Assembly: GCF_027579695.1 (NCBI RefSeq)
Contig: NC_083587.1
Span: forward strand, 47,045,521 to 47,109,520
Length of the DNA: 64,000 bases
From: Neoarius graeffei
Taxonomy: Eukaryota; Chordata; Actinopteri; Siluriformes; Ariidae
Direction of reading: 5' to 3'
Part shown: positions 1 to 14,591 of the stretch, one piece after another
Layout of the letters: every line of letters begins with the position of its first letter
Position numbering within the stretch: position 1 is the first letter of the stretch
Made by a program: the position numbers and the translations under genes
Notes under the pieces: generated by a model
Databases searched by the model: none
Seen by the model: only the letters and a program-made list of their open reading frames with translations
What the model was told of the DNA's origin: nothing

Positions 1-186
1 TTTCTATCCTGGAAAAGCTAAAAGCCAGCCAAATCATTAAAACACTTCCGTGACTTTTATTTTGAAACCCGTGACCGTGGACAGACACAGAGACTCGTGT
101 TCCGGTTATCCAGGAAGTACCGATTTCTGTTTTCACAGAGCCGCAGACGTGTGCAGAGCGATTTTGTGGTTCGAGACGAAATAAAG
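1..186 (+). other. Possible 5' UTR exon and promoter region of the zinc-finger gene
   Basis: A donor-like AAAG|GTAATT lies at 186/187. The first coding exon has a good acceptor (TTTCTCCCAG) at 598-607, two bases before the ATG at 609. The simplest reading is a non-coding first exon ending near 186 and a 421-bp intron. No TATA box is clear and the transcription start cannot be placed. Confidence 0.35.
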
Positions 187-607
187 GTAATTTCAGCACA
201 CTGTTGCTAATCGTTTAGTTTATTAATTAGTTAATTAATTTACCCTGAGACGAGCGATATATTTAGGTCGTAAAAAACAACAAACAGTAGATTCTTTTTT
301 TTGTTGTAACGTTACCTCGTCTTTGCTAATAGCATCACAGCTAATGTTAAGCTAGGTACTGTTTAATTATTAATGCAGAGGTGAAACTTATCTTTGTGTA
401 TTATTATTATTATTATTATTATATTTATATACCTTTTTTTCCCTTGTAAACTTTAAAAGGTCGCTATCTTATCCTCTGCCGCTAATATGCTAACAAACTA
501 AGAAGCTAAGCCTTTCTGTGACGTGACGGTAATACGGATAATCATTTTCCCAGCTAGCTGAGCGTAATTTTAATTGTAGTCTTTGTCCATCTTGAGATTT
601 CTCCCAG
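187..607 (+). other. Putative first (5' UTR) intron
   Basis: AT-rich, with a short (TTA)n run near 400-421 and no coding signal. It is bounded by a GTAATT donor and a TTTCTCCCAG acceptor. Confidence 0.35.
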
Positions 608-608
608 A

Positions 609-3600
609 ATGCAGGCTTCACTTCATGCGCCAACCTTTCAGCAGAAAAAGAAGAACTCCGGAAAGGTGAGTTAATGCTGCGAGCTATGATGGCGGACTGG
701 TTGGTTTGGCTATGTGAGTCAGATGCTAATCTAGCAGGCTGCGTGTGTTTGCTTGCGAGATTGTAAGCGAATATGGTTGCAAGTTTGCTCTGTGGACTTT
801 GTCCATGTTTACAAGCAGTTGAATAAAACAGAAGGCATGGGTTAAGGCCGATTTATTTACTTCTACGGAGAATCTACGCTGGAAATCCGGCGATGACGCG
901 CGTGTCCTGTAGGAGGCGCTGTGGTATAAATGCACACCAGAATTTACTGCTTTTACGCAGAAGAAGAAGGGCAGGATGCGAGTGCCTTGTTTCACTGTAG
1001 AAATAATAAATCGAAAACGAGACCATTTCTACAGGAATTTTGAAAGGCGTCTGCTGCTTGATCACAGCTTTGGTCCATCCAGAATCAGTTAGACTTCCTG
1101 AGAAATGTGTTGCTATGGTGACTGCGGCTCCCAGAGAGAGAGAGCAGGGAAACAAACACAAAGCTCTCTAATCCCTAAGTAGAGAACAGTTTACAAGGCA
1201 AAATCTGCCCTTGAATATGGTGGTGTCACACGAAAAGTACAAGCCATGTTGGAAAAAATTGATCACGAGAAGTGTCGCAAGGCTCCTGTGAAAACAGTGC
1301 TGTCTTTTCATTTCTGGTTTGGACACAAACTTCCAGGCTTTTGGGGGGGTCGACGACAAATTTATTTATCTACATTTTGATATCAAAATTGTGTGAATGA
1401 CGAGGGGTCTCATTATCTGTAGCCGCTTTATCCTGTTCTACAGGGTCACAGGCAAGCTGGCGCCTATCCCAGCTGACTACGGGCGAAAGGCGGGGTACAC
1501 CCTGGACAAGTCGCCAGGTCATCACAGGGCTGACACATAGGTGTTTACATTAGACCGGATCATCAGATTAACGTTTTTAAAACGATTCGCGTGCACACAG
1601 CAACGCCAATACACGGATACGCTAATCACATGACTAATTAGACGGCACGTCACATGATCCCAGTGCATATCGGGCATGCGCAAGTCACTCACCACTTGCA
1701 AGTGGAAGGATGGCAAGCGAACACCTTCTCCAGCAGATAAACACACCTGGCTGTGATGTTCATGTTCTCACTGAGTTTAAGCGCCTGAAGGAGGTAAATA
1801 AGTTGAAATGTGTAAATAAACCTCAGTGCCCTCTGGAGGGTGCGCACTCCGGCCCTGCGCAGCTCACAGAGCGCGCGAGTGAAGCGCACGAGCAGTGATT
1901 TGGGACTGAGCCGCTGTGTGTGAGAGATCCCAACGCCAGCGAATCAGGAAGGTGGATGTCACAGTGACGTTGTCTAATGACGATGTCAGCTAGAGCTCAG
2001 CACTGCGTATCCTCGTTCCTCAATGTTTACACAGCACCGGATCAGATACGAACTGGGTTGAATACGTGGGCCCTGGCGGATTCAAGTTGTTCCGCCTGTG
2101 GAGTCGTTTCCTGGCGTTTTAATGTGCACTGACAGTGCATCCGCGACGAAAATGAGACGGATATGGTCTAATGTAAACACCACCATAGACACAGACAACC
2201 ATTCACACTCACATTCACACCTACGGTCAATTTAGAGTCACCAGTTAACCTAACCTGCATGTCTTTGGACTGTGGGGGAAACCGGAGCACCTGGAGGAAA
2301 CCCACGCGGACACGGGGGGAACATGCAAACTCCACACAGAAAGGCCCTTATCGGCCACGGGGCTCGAACCCGGACCTTCTTGCTGTGAGGTGACAGAGCT
2401 AACTTTAGGACTACGCCACCGTGCCGCCCATGACAAGGTTTTTTTTTTTTTTGAAAAAAAATTTCCACAAAGTTTCCAGGAACAGCAGTTAGAATAGTCA
2501 AGTTTGCTTGTTTAGCGCTTTTAACAATAGACATGGTCCCAAAGCAGCTTTACAGAATCCAAAGGAGCCAATTTTATCCCTAATCTATCCCCAGTGAGTG
2601 AGCCCGGGGCGACGGTGGCAAGGAAAAACTCCCCCAGACGACACAAGGAAGAAACCTCGAGAGGAACCAGACTCAAAAGGGAACCCATCCTGACCTGGAC
2701 AACAACAGACAGCATGACTATAATATTAACGGTTTTAACATGAAGTCAGTTTCGTTGATGATGTAACTGTTCATTGATGGAAACTCGAGTGCAAAACTGT
2801 TCATGACAACTGCAGTCCTAAAGTTAGCAAGTCAACTGTAGTCCTCAGCCATAAAAGCATTACTGTAAGTGTCCAGAGCATCTTCCAAGTGTGACTTTCA
2901 ACTGTCCATATGGGGCCGTCCTCCTCCACAGGAGCGATGCAATGAGACTCCAACCAGACACAGGGCACCAGGACGGATCAGGCAGGTCTGAGGAGCGGAA
3001 GAGGTCAGGATCTCAATCTCAGGATTGACATGTAACTCAGAGGGACAGAGATTTTTTTTGGGGGGGGGGGGAGAACACAGGTTGTTAGGTATGGCCAATG
3101 TCACCTGAATAAGTCGGTACAGGAATACTGTACCTAATATTCCTAATAGAATAGGAGTGACGTCACTCACTGTAGCTCTGAACATTCCACTCCATAGAGT
3201 CACACTGTTCAAAAAGAAACTGTCCAAAAAAATAAAAAAGCATAAAACTTAAACTGTGATTTTGTAAAAACCATAATAGCTATCAAAACACCGAGTTAAC
3301 TCAAACGAATCTCAAGTCTTGTGACCCATTTAAAGTTTCAACCATGTCTCTATATTGAGTTATGATGCCACAGCGTGGCTCCAAACAGGGGTGGGTTTGA
3401 TCAATTTTGACCACCCTTTCATTCCTATGGGAATTTTTTTTTTTGTCGCCATGGTTATTCGAAATGCTGAGAAAAGACATGACATACCATTCCCGATCTT
3501 GATGTGGGCGGCACGGTGGTGTAGTGGTTAGCACAGTCGCCTCTCAGCAAGACACGTGGTTCGATCGGGAACCAAGATCGAACACACCCAGAGCAGTGGG

Positions 3601-6600
3601 CAGCCACACTACAGCGCCCGGGGAGCAGTCAGGGGTTAAGTACTTTGCTCAAGGGCACTTCAGCTCAAGGCCGCCCCACGTTAACCTAACTGCATGTCTT
3701 TGGACTGTGGGGGAAACCGGAGCACCTGGAGGAAACCCACGCAGACACGGGGAGAACATGCAAACTCCACACAGAAAGGCCCTTGCTGGCCGCTGGGCTC
3801 GAACCCGGAACCTTCTTGCTGTGAGGCAACAGTGCTGACCGCTACACCACCGTGCCGCCCAGCCTTTGTATCGAGTATGAGTGGCTTCAGTTTTAGTGTT
3901 TAAGTCCACAGTTCTATCAATGACTGGTGCTTTATTATTTTTTATTATAGTATAATGTACAAGTATAAAATTGAAAAGCAAAGTTTTATTTTTTGCTTTG
4001 TGTGTAAAAGCAGTGTATTTTGGTGTGTTTGCATGCAATAGGGATGCGCATCTTGCAGGCAAATGTAAAGCAATTATTGGACGAGGTTGAACAAAATATC
4101 GTGGTTTGTTACAGGCAAGCAGTTAATTATTTGCCAATGCGAAGGCAGAGGCAAATATTTTCTTGTGAGACACTAACATCATCGTGATAGTTTGCGAAAA
4201 CGGAGTTCAATAATTTTCATTCAAATTTTTTGAAATCCTGATTATAAAGTTCACGCGACAAGTCAAGCGATGATAAAGAAATCGAGCCATGTTGGCAAAA
4301 GCGCGAAGTAACTGTGCATAAGCAGACCGTTATTTGTAGGCGGTTATTTGCAGTTCGATCAGCTAATCAAAACTGCGTAAAAAATAATTTGAACCATAAA
4401 AATACTTCATTCTGCGTGAGCGTTGGCACCAAACCCTACAGTGAAGATTAAGCGCAGGAGTATAAATTGGCCTTTTGTGATATTGAACCCACTTATCTGT
4501 AATAAAACCAGTGTGAGTGGATTATAGGTTTTTATAAAGAACAATATGGTGAAAGCCAGTGCTCAGAAATGTAATTTATTACTAATCTTTGCAATAAACA
4601 ATTCTGCCATGCAAAGTAATTTGTTAAAAGGAAGTGTTGCTAAGCAACATAAGGGTCAATGATTAGGGCATTCTATGGACAGACCAATGGATTGCTTAAA
4701 TGTATTGGACTTATTGGTTTAAAATAATGATTGGGATATAAGAGTTGACATCATTAAAGAGGAAACCTTTTTTTTTTTAAACCTGGGCCCCATTTTCCCA
4801 GCTTTTAGAGTTCAGACTAGGGCTGTGTACCGTGAAAATCGATTCTGTACAGGTCCAAAATACCGGATCATGAAGTACCGGTACTGTACCGATATAAATT
4901 TACACCAAGTATCTGCTTACTTTGTGACTGAAGATGCGTAAATCCTACCACAAAGACGAAAATTTAGCACTGGAAAAGACGTAAAATGCCGCGCTGGAAC
5001 TTGAAATCAGAGCCACCTTTGATTTGAGATCCTCTCGCCACAGTCTCACGAGACATTGCAAGAGCTTGGCTGATCCAGCGTTCTGATTGGTCAAAAAGAC
5101 TCAATCAGGTCAGCCATTTTTCCTTTGCTGGCATTGGCAGTCTGCTGCTTTGTGTAATTTTGCTGCGTAAGTTAAAGGCCGCGGACTGCGCGTAGTCTAT
5201 AGTACTCTAGTGTAGTCACTTCTCGCTGTGAGACAACTTATGATTTTTTGTCCCAAGTTAACCAAGTGTGAGACTGAGAGGGCGACTGAGAAGTGAGGTA
5301 GGAAACAGAGTTATGTTCGGTTTTCTTTGAATAAAGATACTGACAAGTTGTCAACGGTTTATTAATGTTTGTCATTATTAAAGAAGTTCAGAAGAATTTG
5401 TCAAATTGTTCAGGTACAGGTCCGGACCTGTACCTAAACCTCTGTACCGGTACCTGTACCTGCTGTTACGTTTAGGTACGCAGCCCTAGTTCAGACTTTT
5501 ACTATGGACACAATTGATCGAAATCAGTCCAGTATTGAGTTTGAATGCTATAACCGGCAACTGCAAAACAGCTATACAATGTAATCCTGTGGGGCAATCA
5601 TCTACATCAATCACTTGTTTTTGCCATTGACTGGCTCCTAATGTTATACATTTTGATAACACGGAAAGGATCCCTACAGAGATGCACCTGTGTCCGTTTA
5701 CCTCAAGAACAGTCAAGAAACTGAAGAAATGACCATTTCAACGGTCATTGTTTTACTTTTCTCTTCTTCCGGTCTCTGGGGCAGCGCCCGTAGTCAATTA
5801 TCGTGCAAAAGCTGTTTTCTGATGTTTACGAACGAAGTCGTGCAGTGTTTGTGAAGTCTGTTAACAAAAATGGTGTCCGAATATTTAGCTGATTGACAGT
5901 ATGGATGGGGCATTTGAATCTGATGGCGCTGAATGGGTTTCTACATCCAAGACCAGAAGACGAGTCATTTTCTGCAGTTTCTTAAGTTACTGAGGTAAAC
6001 AGACACTGGTGTATCTCTGTACGGATCTCTCCCATGTTGTCAGACACTTTTTTTTTTTTAATAAAGTTATGAACACGCCAAGCCTCCTCACCTGACATCA
6101 GTTCTCAGACTCTTGCTCTCTTGTTGTTGAACGGGCAGATTTTCATAGCCATGTTCCAAAATCGAGTGGAAAGCCTTGTCAGAAGAGTGGAAGTTATCGT
6201 AGCAAATGTGGGGGTTAACATCCATGGTTTAACACCCATGGTTTAACCCTACTGCCTTGTGATTTTACCCTATTAACATCCATGGTTTTGGAATGGGGCG
6301 TTGGACACTCGGGCGTCCACATACTTTTGGCCATATAGGGTGTCATTTCTTTAAAAAAAAAAACAAAACTCATTCATAAAGTGGACAAAATTGTGAACAA
6401 ATTAAATAAATGAGAAGGGCGTTTGGTAGAGTACATACCTCCACCAAGCCACATTTGGATTTGCTTCGAAATCTCATCAATTGTTCCGTGGCCCATGGCC
6501 CACCTTTCATCAAAATCTGTTCTGCTTTGAGTTGCTTTGGGAACAGACAAACAAATGGAGGTGAAAACAAAACCTTCTCCAACAAAGTTGGCTGAGGTTA

Positions 6601-9600
6601 TAAAGGGCACAGGCTATGGCATTTAAACAGTGTCTTATTTAAAAAAAAAAAAAAAGGCTGGAGAGGCTCACCTGAGCGCGCACAGCCATATCCACGAGTG
6701 TGGTCATTAAGAATTGAGTGCACAGTGCCCACACAAAACAGTATTCATAGGCGTGATGCAAGTGTGATGGAACTGTCGCACAAGAGCATAATTCAGTTCT
6801 GCAAGCACTGAGACATGCTCCCTTCCTTTGGCCTCCCTTGCGAACGTCTACAGTTTGCTTGTGAGTCGTGTTAAAGTGAAAAAGCAACGTCAGAACTTAT
6901 AAAGTCACTTTTTTGCTTTTCATTTTATTAGTACCAGAGATGTCCACAAGCACCGGCGACCGGTGGTTTTCTCCGGCTGCTTGACCCCAGCAAAAAATAA
7001 CAACTTGCCTTTCAACATTCAAGCAATTTCTATCATCTCCACTGCCCATAATTTGCTGCAAATCCAATTATTCCACCATGAAATGGTTTTTGATTTGGAT
7101 TTAGCGTCAAAAATTGACGCCAGAAGCGACGGCATAGTCGTCGATCGATTCTCACGCTCTGATTGGCTGAGCCGGACCACGTGACCACACCGTAACGTAT
7201 GTAGTTATGTTACAGAGCCAGGCAGCGTACTACAGAGGGTAACTGAGAAAGCCAAGCGCGCACGCACGCATTTCCTGGAGGGAAATTTCATATACGTTTT
7301 GCATTTTACAGGGAAATGGTTAGTAATTTATTAGCTGAGAATGTACCAGAAGGCATGTAAATTTAAAACATTTTCTGGAGGGGGCAGACCCCTAGCATTT
7401 GCGCGCCTTTGCCGCCGCAAATTCCACAGTCGCTTACTACTGGGTTTTTTTTTTTTTTTTTTTTTTTTTTAAGCCGGCTACTTCAGATTTTCTGAAGAAA
7501 ACCTGAGTATTGACAGTCTGTATTTAAATAAAATGTAGAACAAGCTCAGTTGAAAAATAACTGTTTGCAAGTTTTGTACTTCTGATGGCAGTTGCCATTT
7601 ATTAATGTTTTCATAACTTGGCAACAGTAACGATGATTGATGTGCGTAAACGCTCTGAAAATTAAAAAAAAAAACTTTATGGCCTTCACCCACATTGAAG
7701 TCCATGTCAAAAAAACAAATGCAGGTCGTCGTCATCAGATGACTGCAGAAACAGAACTACGAAGTTGTCTTTTAAAACTGTTGCTTTCTTCTGGAGCATT
7801 ATTCTACTGCTTCGTCAGTGTCCGTGTTTGTTTACGGTAATAAATGAACGACTAGACATTGCGAGCGAGTGGGAGCCGACCGTCAGTGCTGTACATGCAT
7901 TGCATAATATGAAGCTTTCATCAACAGAATGACAAGCAAGATCTTCCATGCATGCTCACAAGTAGGAATCGAAGACAGATGCTTCTCAGGGGTCATAATC
8001 AACCCCATGTGTCTCTTCTGAATTTATTTTTTTTTTATTTTTTAATCACAAATGAGCACTGGTGCATATGCAGTATTAAGCATAAACCCTGTGCAGCTTA
8101 TTGCCTTTTTTTTTATCCTGAATTATTAGTCATGGACTGTTATTTTCATGTCTGCCTAAATAATCCCCGTGCTGTCGTAGGGAAGAGGCAGATTGTTGTT
8201 CTCCCAGTACTAGTCTATGACTAACCAGGGGAGTCGATTTGTGGCTCCATAGCCTTCATACTCGAGAACAGCCTCTTCTGCTAACGGAGAGCATTGAAGA
8301 GGAGGATGGACCACACGAGTGTTGGGGTATTGTTCCCAACCTCTCATGCTATTCTGTCTCTCTAACTCCTCTTTGTGTGTCTCTCTCTCTTTCTCTCCCT
8401 CTCCCCCCCCCTTGACATGTTTACTTGTCATCTATGACAGAAAAAGCAGCAGGCCTTCGGTGGGGACATAGGTAAGTCTGGCCTTCGAAGCCCAGTTCTC
8501 TCTTTTTGACCTTCAGCACTTTCTGGCCTTGGTAATGTCATTTCCATGTGCCATGTCTGAGGTCTGCAGAGCTTTAATGTAACGCAAAATCAGCCCCTAT
8601 GGCTATGATGGGATTTAACTCTTATCAAGAACCATTTTTAACAAAATGATCAGTGTTGTCTTGCATTTATTTTATTTTTTCTAAGGTTATAACCGCAGGG
8701 TGTCCGTAGGTCCTCATATTCATATCTTGAAGATATTTTACAGATATAAGGCCTACGTATTTATTAAATTGTCATAAATTTGAACATACATGGTCTTGGT
8801 GTGTGAATATCAAAGGATTTCTGCCATTTTTTTCCTTTTTCTTTAATTCACCTTTGTGTCATCATAAATACTAACCCAATTTCCAAAAAAGTTGGGATAT
8901 TTCCCAAAATTAAAAAAAGACAAAAATCTGACTTGATTAACGTGAGCCTTTTTAACTGACAAAAGTGCAAAGAAAAGATTTGTTTTACTGACCAATTTAA
9001 TCATATTTTTGTAAATATAAATGAAGAGAGAATTTTATGCCTGCAACACACTCGGGTGGGGAGTTAGGACAGAGGCATTATTACTTTAGTATGACCTCTC
9101 CTTTACTTTTAATAGCACTTTTTAATCATATGGGATCTGAGGATACAAATTTTTGCAGTTTTGCATTTGGAAATTTTATCCATTCTTGCTTGATACAAGA
9201 CTTCAGCTACTCAACAGTCCATGGTCTCTGTTGTCTGATTCTCCTCTTCATGATGCCACATACTGTACATTCTCAACAGGAGACAGATCTGACCTGGCAG
9301 CAGGCCAGTTAAGCACACGCACTCTGTGTTTACGAAGCCATGCTGTTGTTGCCTGTGCAGAATGAGGCCTGGCATTGTCCTGCTGAATAACCATGGACTT
9401 CCCAGGAAGAAACATTGCCTTGATGAATATGTCTCTCTAAAATCCCAGTATGCCCCAATGGATCGATGGTACCTTGACACACATGCAACATGCTGTGGGC
9501 ACTGATGTGCCCCCCCCGGACCATCACAGATGCTGGCTTTTTCAACTTTCTCTGATGACAAACAGGATGGTCGTGTTCACCTTTGGTACTGAGAACTCGA

Positions 9601-12600
9601 CATCTGGTTTTCCCAAAAACAAGCTTGTCTGACCACAGTACACCTTCCCACTGTATTTCGGCCCATCTGAAAGGAGTTTGAGCACAGAGGAGTTGGCTGC
9701 ATTTCTAGACCGAACTGATGAATGGCTTCCTCCTTGTGGAATACAGTTTCATGTTGCGTTTCTGGATGCAGCAGCGGATTGTGTTGTGACAACAGTTTAC
9801 CAATGTATTCTTGAGCCCATGTGGCTATATTTGTCACGTTATCATGACTGTTTCTCAGGCAGTGCCACCTGAGGGCTCCTGAATCTTTGCACAATATTAC
9901 ATACTGTAGATTTTGAAAGACCTAAAATCTCTGCAATGTTGTGTTGAGATGTCCTTTTTGAATTGACTAACAGTGTTCTCATGAATTTTGGCACAAAGGG
10001 GTGAGCCATGACCCATTCTTGCTTGCAAACAGTGAGCCTTTGGCGCTGCTCCTTTTACATCACAGGCATTTAGCAGACGCTCTTATCCAGAGCGATGTAC
10101 AACATACGCAGAGCAGCGTGGGAAGCAGTTAGGGGGTTAGGTGCCTTGCTCAACACTACTTCAGTCATTCCTGCTGGTCCAGGGAATTGAACCAGTGACC
10201 TTTTGGTCTCAAAGCTGCTTCTTGAACCATTAGCCCATGGCTTCCCCTTTTATACTCAATCGTGGAATCTTCCAAAATGGTGTTAACCCTTTGGTTACTG
10301 ACCCCTTGAAAATGGTTCCTCCAGGAACGATGACGTTTCAGTTGTCAAGACAACGGAAAAACTAAAATACAAAAACAGAAAGATGCGTCACAATGCTCTT
10401 GTGCACAAAACAAAATGCTCTTGTATGTGTATTTTAGTTTTTCCGTTGTCTTGACAACTGAAACGTCATGGTTCCTGGAGGAACCATTTTCAAGGGGTCA
10501 GTCACCAAAGGGTTAATTGAATATCCTATAAACTTTTCAGTCTTATTTTGACACTGTCCTGACTTATTTATTTAGAGTGTGTTGCAGGTATTAAATTCTA
10601 ACTTTGTGCATATTTGTAAAATGCAATTAAGTTGGTCAGTAAAACTACTGAATTTTCTCTTTGTACATTTTGGAAAATCTCCTAACTTTTCTGGAAATGG
10701 GGTTAGTGTTTTGCCCAATTAAATGTAGACGCTATAAATGTCCCAATTAAGTACATTCCGGGTTGTAACACTATAAAATACAGAGGAAAAAAAAAAGTTT
10801 TTCTAAATTACTGCAATTTTGGTCTAAAATAAAATTTAAGTGACATTTTTAAAAACATCTTAAAGGATTGAGTTTAACTTGATACCTGCAGACACCCTGT
10901 TATCTGAGTTTAGCCTGAACAACATTAGAAACGTATTGTCCATCACTGACTGACTGTCTGTCTGTTTTGGGGTGTTTGTGAATTATTTAACACGAATTAA
11001 CAAGCATTTCAGTCCCAAGTTAACTGCAGGAGTGTGTTTAATGGTGCAGCAGATTCCTTGCTGGCCGTATTGGGGTACACATCCCTGATAATCAAAGATT
11101 CACCAGTGTGAGACATGGTCATTTATCAGATGAAAATGTGGACTCATCCTCAGGGCTTGTCCATGACGAGCGGTTTCTGTTGGACAAACCTGGCAGGCAA
11201 TGGTCCAGAGAGATGCGCTCCAAAGGCAGTTCAAAACAGAACTGTTTTAGCTTCTGCCCTGTATGTTTTTATATGACGCCATTCAGTGAAGGACAGCTAA
11301 TGTCCTTTATTGGATAAGTCTGCTTCAGGTGCAGTTTTGCAGAAATACATGGGCCTACTGGTTAAATCTAGAAAGTAACCAACTGGAATATGACCCTGGG
11401 GTCAAAGCGCATCTCTAAGTAACTTGGAATTCTCCGGAAAGTTCACAAAACCTTCCTCATTCTGGTCATCCTGAATTTCTGGAGCACCACAGAAACACTT
11501 GCGCTCTAATGTGATTGACTCCAAACCAGTGCTTTCTTGGTGGACAGTTTGACCATTGAAATCCACCAGGACCTATTTGGAGGAAAGTTGCATGTGGTCC
11601 ACTCAGTCTGTGCCTTAAGCTGTTCCTTGGCATCAGAATGAGTGTTGTGCACATCCAGAAAGCCTAACCGTTTTGAATTTATGGAGAAATGTTAACCATT
11701 TAACAAGCCAATTCTCCATAAGTTTCGTTTGCCACATTCTGCAAAACATCAGGTATGATGTCCAAGACAATTTGTGAACTGTGTTCACTTTATTGAAGGG
11801 GGGAAAAAAAAAAAAAGAGGCCAGATCTGAAAATATGAAATCTGATCAATGCCAACCTGCAAAAGCTGCCAAATATCGGCACGATGCTCGATATCGGATT
11901 TGGACATCCCTACTTGGTTGCTGTTGTTGGTAAAGCGCAGTGTCCTGACCAATAGAATAAATCAGGACTGAGTTTTTATATGTTGTTCAGCTCACTTGCT
12001 TTGCCACACCTTTTCCACTCTGTCGTTGCCTCTGTGGGAAGAGCAGTGTAATATCAAGTGCTCTGTTGACTTGAAGTGGATTTACACATCAGTTTGAATG
12101 GTTAAAATGTCCACTGGTCTCTTGCCTTGTATTATCATGTTATGGGGTGTAATCTTGTTCTAATTTATGCAACTCCCATCAGTGTTCACCAAGAACGGAT
12201 CTGTTCAGACCATTCCCTCCCTCACCAAACGGATGAAAGCGGTCACAGATCCTGTTATAGGTATGTAATATATATATATTCTTTAGGGGTGGGACTAGAT
12301 TAAAAAAAAAATCTAATTACAGGCTTTGTAATTAATTAATTAATCTCAATTAATCGCACTACCGTATTTGCCCCAAAAGCAACATTTATGTAACTAATGC
12401 CACTTTTCCACTACCAACGCGGCTGAGTTGGGCTGAGCTGTGCGGTGCTGAGTGGGGCTGTTGGAGTTGCATTTCAACTACAACCGCGCTGAACCGTGCT
12501 TGCTGGAAGTGGGTGGACACATTGGGTGGAGTTAGCGAAAGTGGGTGGACGTCACGTGATGTCGTTAAGCAGCGCAAACAGTGACATCAGTGACCTTTTA

Positions 12601-14525
12601 AGCGGTAGTCTCACGACCCGGATAGTAAACAATAAACATGGAGGACATGGAGTCGTTAGTGTTGCTGGTCTTGGTGCTGTGGCTTGTTGTCACCGACAAC
12701 GCCAACAGATACTGGCAAGAGCGTATAGATGAGGCGAGGCGCATAAGGCTTCAGAAATTCTCGTAATTCGTAATTCTTCTTCTTCCGGGTTTACGGTGTT
12801 TACAGATCCCAGCGTGCTCGCGGGGCGTGTGTGGGCGTGTGAGGACACTCCTCCTCACCAATCAGTGCACAGGGGAGTGTCTCCTCACGCCCCCAGCCTC
12901 ACTCGGCTCGGTTTGGCTCGCTTCAGCCCCACTCCAAAACCGTGCGAGTTTTGGGTGCTGAGTAGGGCTGAAGCGAGCTGAGTCGTGCTGTTCTGAGGTA
13001 GTCGAAACGCGAGCCGTGTCGGGCTGAAGTGAGCTGAAAAAGGGTAGTGGAAAAGGGCCATTAATAATATGTGAAGAGTTCAAATAATACACGGACATGA
13101 TTTTTAGATTCAAGCTCATTTAATGGCTGTAAACAATAAATTGCATTTCATTTTGCAATAGTAAACAAAGGTAAGGTCCCTGTCCAAAATTGAAGAGACT
13201 AAAGTTTCAGTGCCATTTTACTAACCATTTTAGTTGTTACCTTCTGGATCACACGTCGCAATCTGCAATACATCTCGTAGACCCTTGTCTTCTACCACCG
13301 ATAGCGGTTTGCAGTCCAGGGCAATCCACTTGGCCAGCGTGTTCGTTAAATTTTCCGCCGTTGCCCTGCTCATTTTCTTCTGGAATCCAGGCATTTCTTT
13401 GAGTTTGCACTGCTGACCAGAACTGCTACCTCGAGCTGCAGCTGTTTCAGTAATCGTGGTGACATGTTTGGCATTTAAATGGTACCGTAAAGTTGACGAG
13501 CTTCTGTGATAAGCAAACTCCTTTCTGCACAGTTTGCAATAAACTGTGGTTTTATCAACAGTTCCATCGGGTCATTTTTTGAATATAAGGGTGTTTTCAC
13601 ACCTGGTGCCCTTTAAAGGAACCAGACTCAGTCCTCTTTAAGTGGACCAAAAAGTGGACCAACAGAAAAAGAACTCGGTTCTTTTTGTGTTCACACTGTG
13701 AATTTATTACAAAGAGGACTGGGTTCTCTTTCTGGTCCAGTTAAGCTTTGATGGGGCCTCAGTTCTCTTTCTGTTCATACCAGGTCCTCTAGAGCCCTCA
13801 GACCCCCAGTGCACGGAGTTCTGGGTAATTTTCTCTTGAATCAAAATGTCTGCTGCCATGCTTGCCCTGCTGTATTCTTTGATCAAAAGAGTGCGGATTA
13901 AGGAAAATAAATTTATTATATATTTATATATATGAGTGATTCCACGCTTATGGGTACTGAAATGGGGACATGAACTTATTCACCTAAAACCATTTCTTTT
14001 TTTACCATCAGGTCACAAAACATGTAATCTTTAATGAATGATATGTTAAAAGATAACTTTAATTTTCTGAGATGTAATAAAAACATATTTATATGCCAAA
14101 CTCAAGCCTATGAGTTCCAAAATGATGTCTGTTACATTACTTCTGTTACGATTGTCCATCTCGCGTCTGTTACAAATTAATTACAATCTAGCTATATACC
14201 ATGTTAATCTTATTGAAAGAATGTGTATGTTTATTCTACTACACATGTTTATTAATTATATTTGCTAAAACATCACCTTCCTATGTTTCAAAAAGTAATT
14301 CTACATTGTTAAAATTGAGAATATATATGTCCACAACACTTCTGTTACGTTCTGACTTTGGCATATAAATATGTTTTTATTACATCTCAGAAAATTAAAG
14401 TTATCTTTTAACATATCATTCATTAAAGATTACATGTTTTGTGACCTGATGGTAAAAAAAGAAATGGTTTTAGGTGAATTTTTAAAAATAAGTTCATGTC
14501 CCCATTTCAGTACCCATAAGCATGG

Positions 14526-14591
<66 letters not shown>

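Larger units (their letters stand above)
843..4475. mobile_element. Composite PIF/Harbinger-like element filled with later insertions
   Basis: The left end reads TTAAGGCCGATTTATTTAC. The right end, read on the other strand, is AAAAGGCCAATTTATACTC. The same kind of terminus opens the better-supported Harbinger-like MITE at 22825. The interior holds a split SINE, a nested Harbinger MITE, a teleost interspersed repeat and a pair of SINE heads. No clean TSD was found, so the outer pairing of ends is tentative. Confidence 0.4.
8870..10707 (-). mobile_element. DNA transposon remnant with transposase-like fragments, carrying two nested insertions
   Basis: Ends ACTAACCCAATTTCC and GGAAATGGGGTTAGT are inverted. 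Minus-strand frames at 9211-9561 and 9577-9894 give fragments such as IATWAQEYIGKLLSQHNPLL, which I recall from a common teleost transposon with these termini. I do not assign a superfamily. The frames are interrupted, so it is inactive. It contains a SINE (10050-10246) and a TTAA-flanked MITE (10287-10512). Confidence 0.6.

Noticed and set aside
1689-1898. Overlapping small frames on both strands
   Set aside because: They lie within Harbinger MITE copy 1 and recur in copy 2 at the same place; non-coding element sequence.
14371-14589. Proteins with long IYIYIY tails (also near 35527 and 60014)
   Set aside because: Translation of (TA)n microsatellites.
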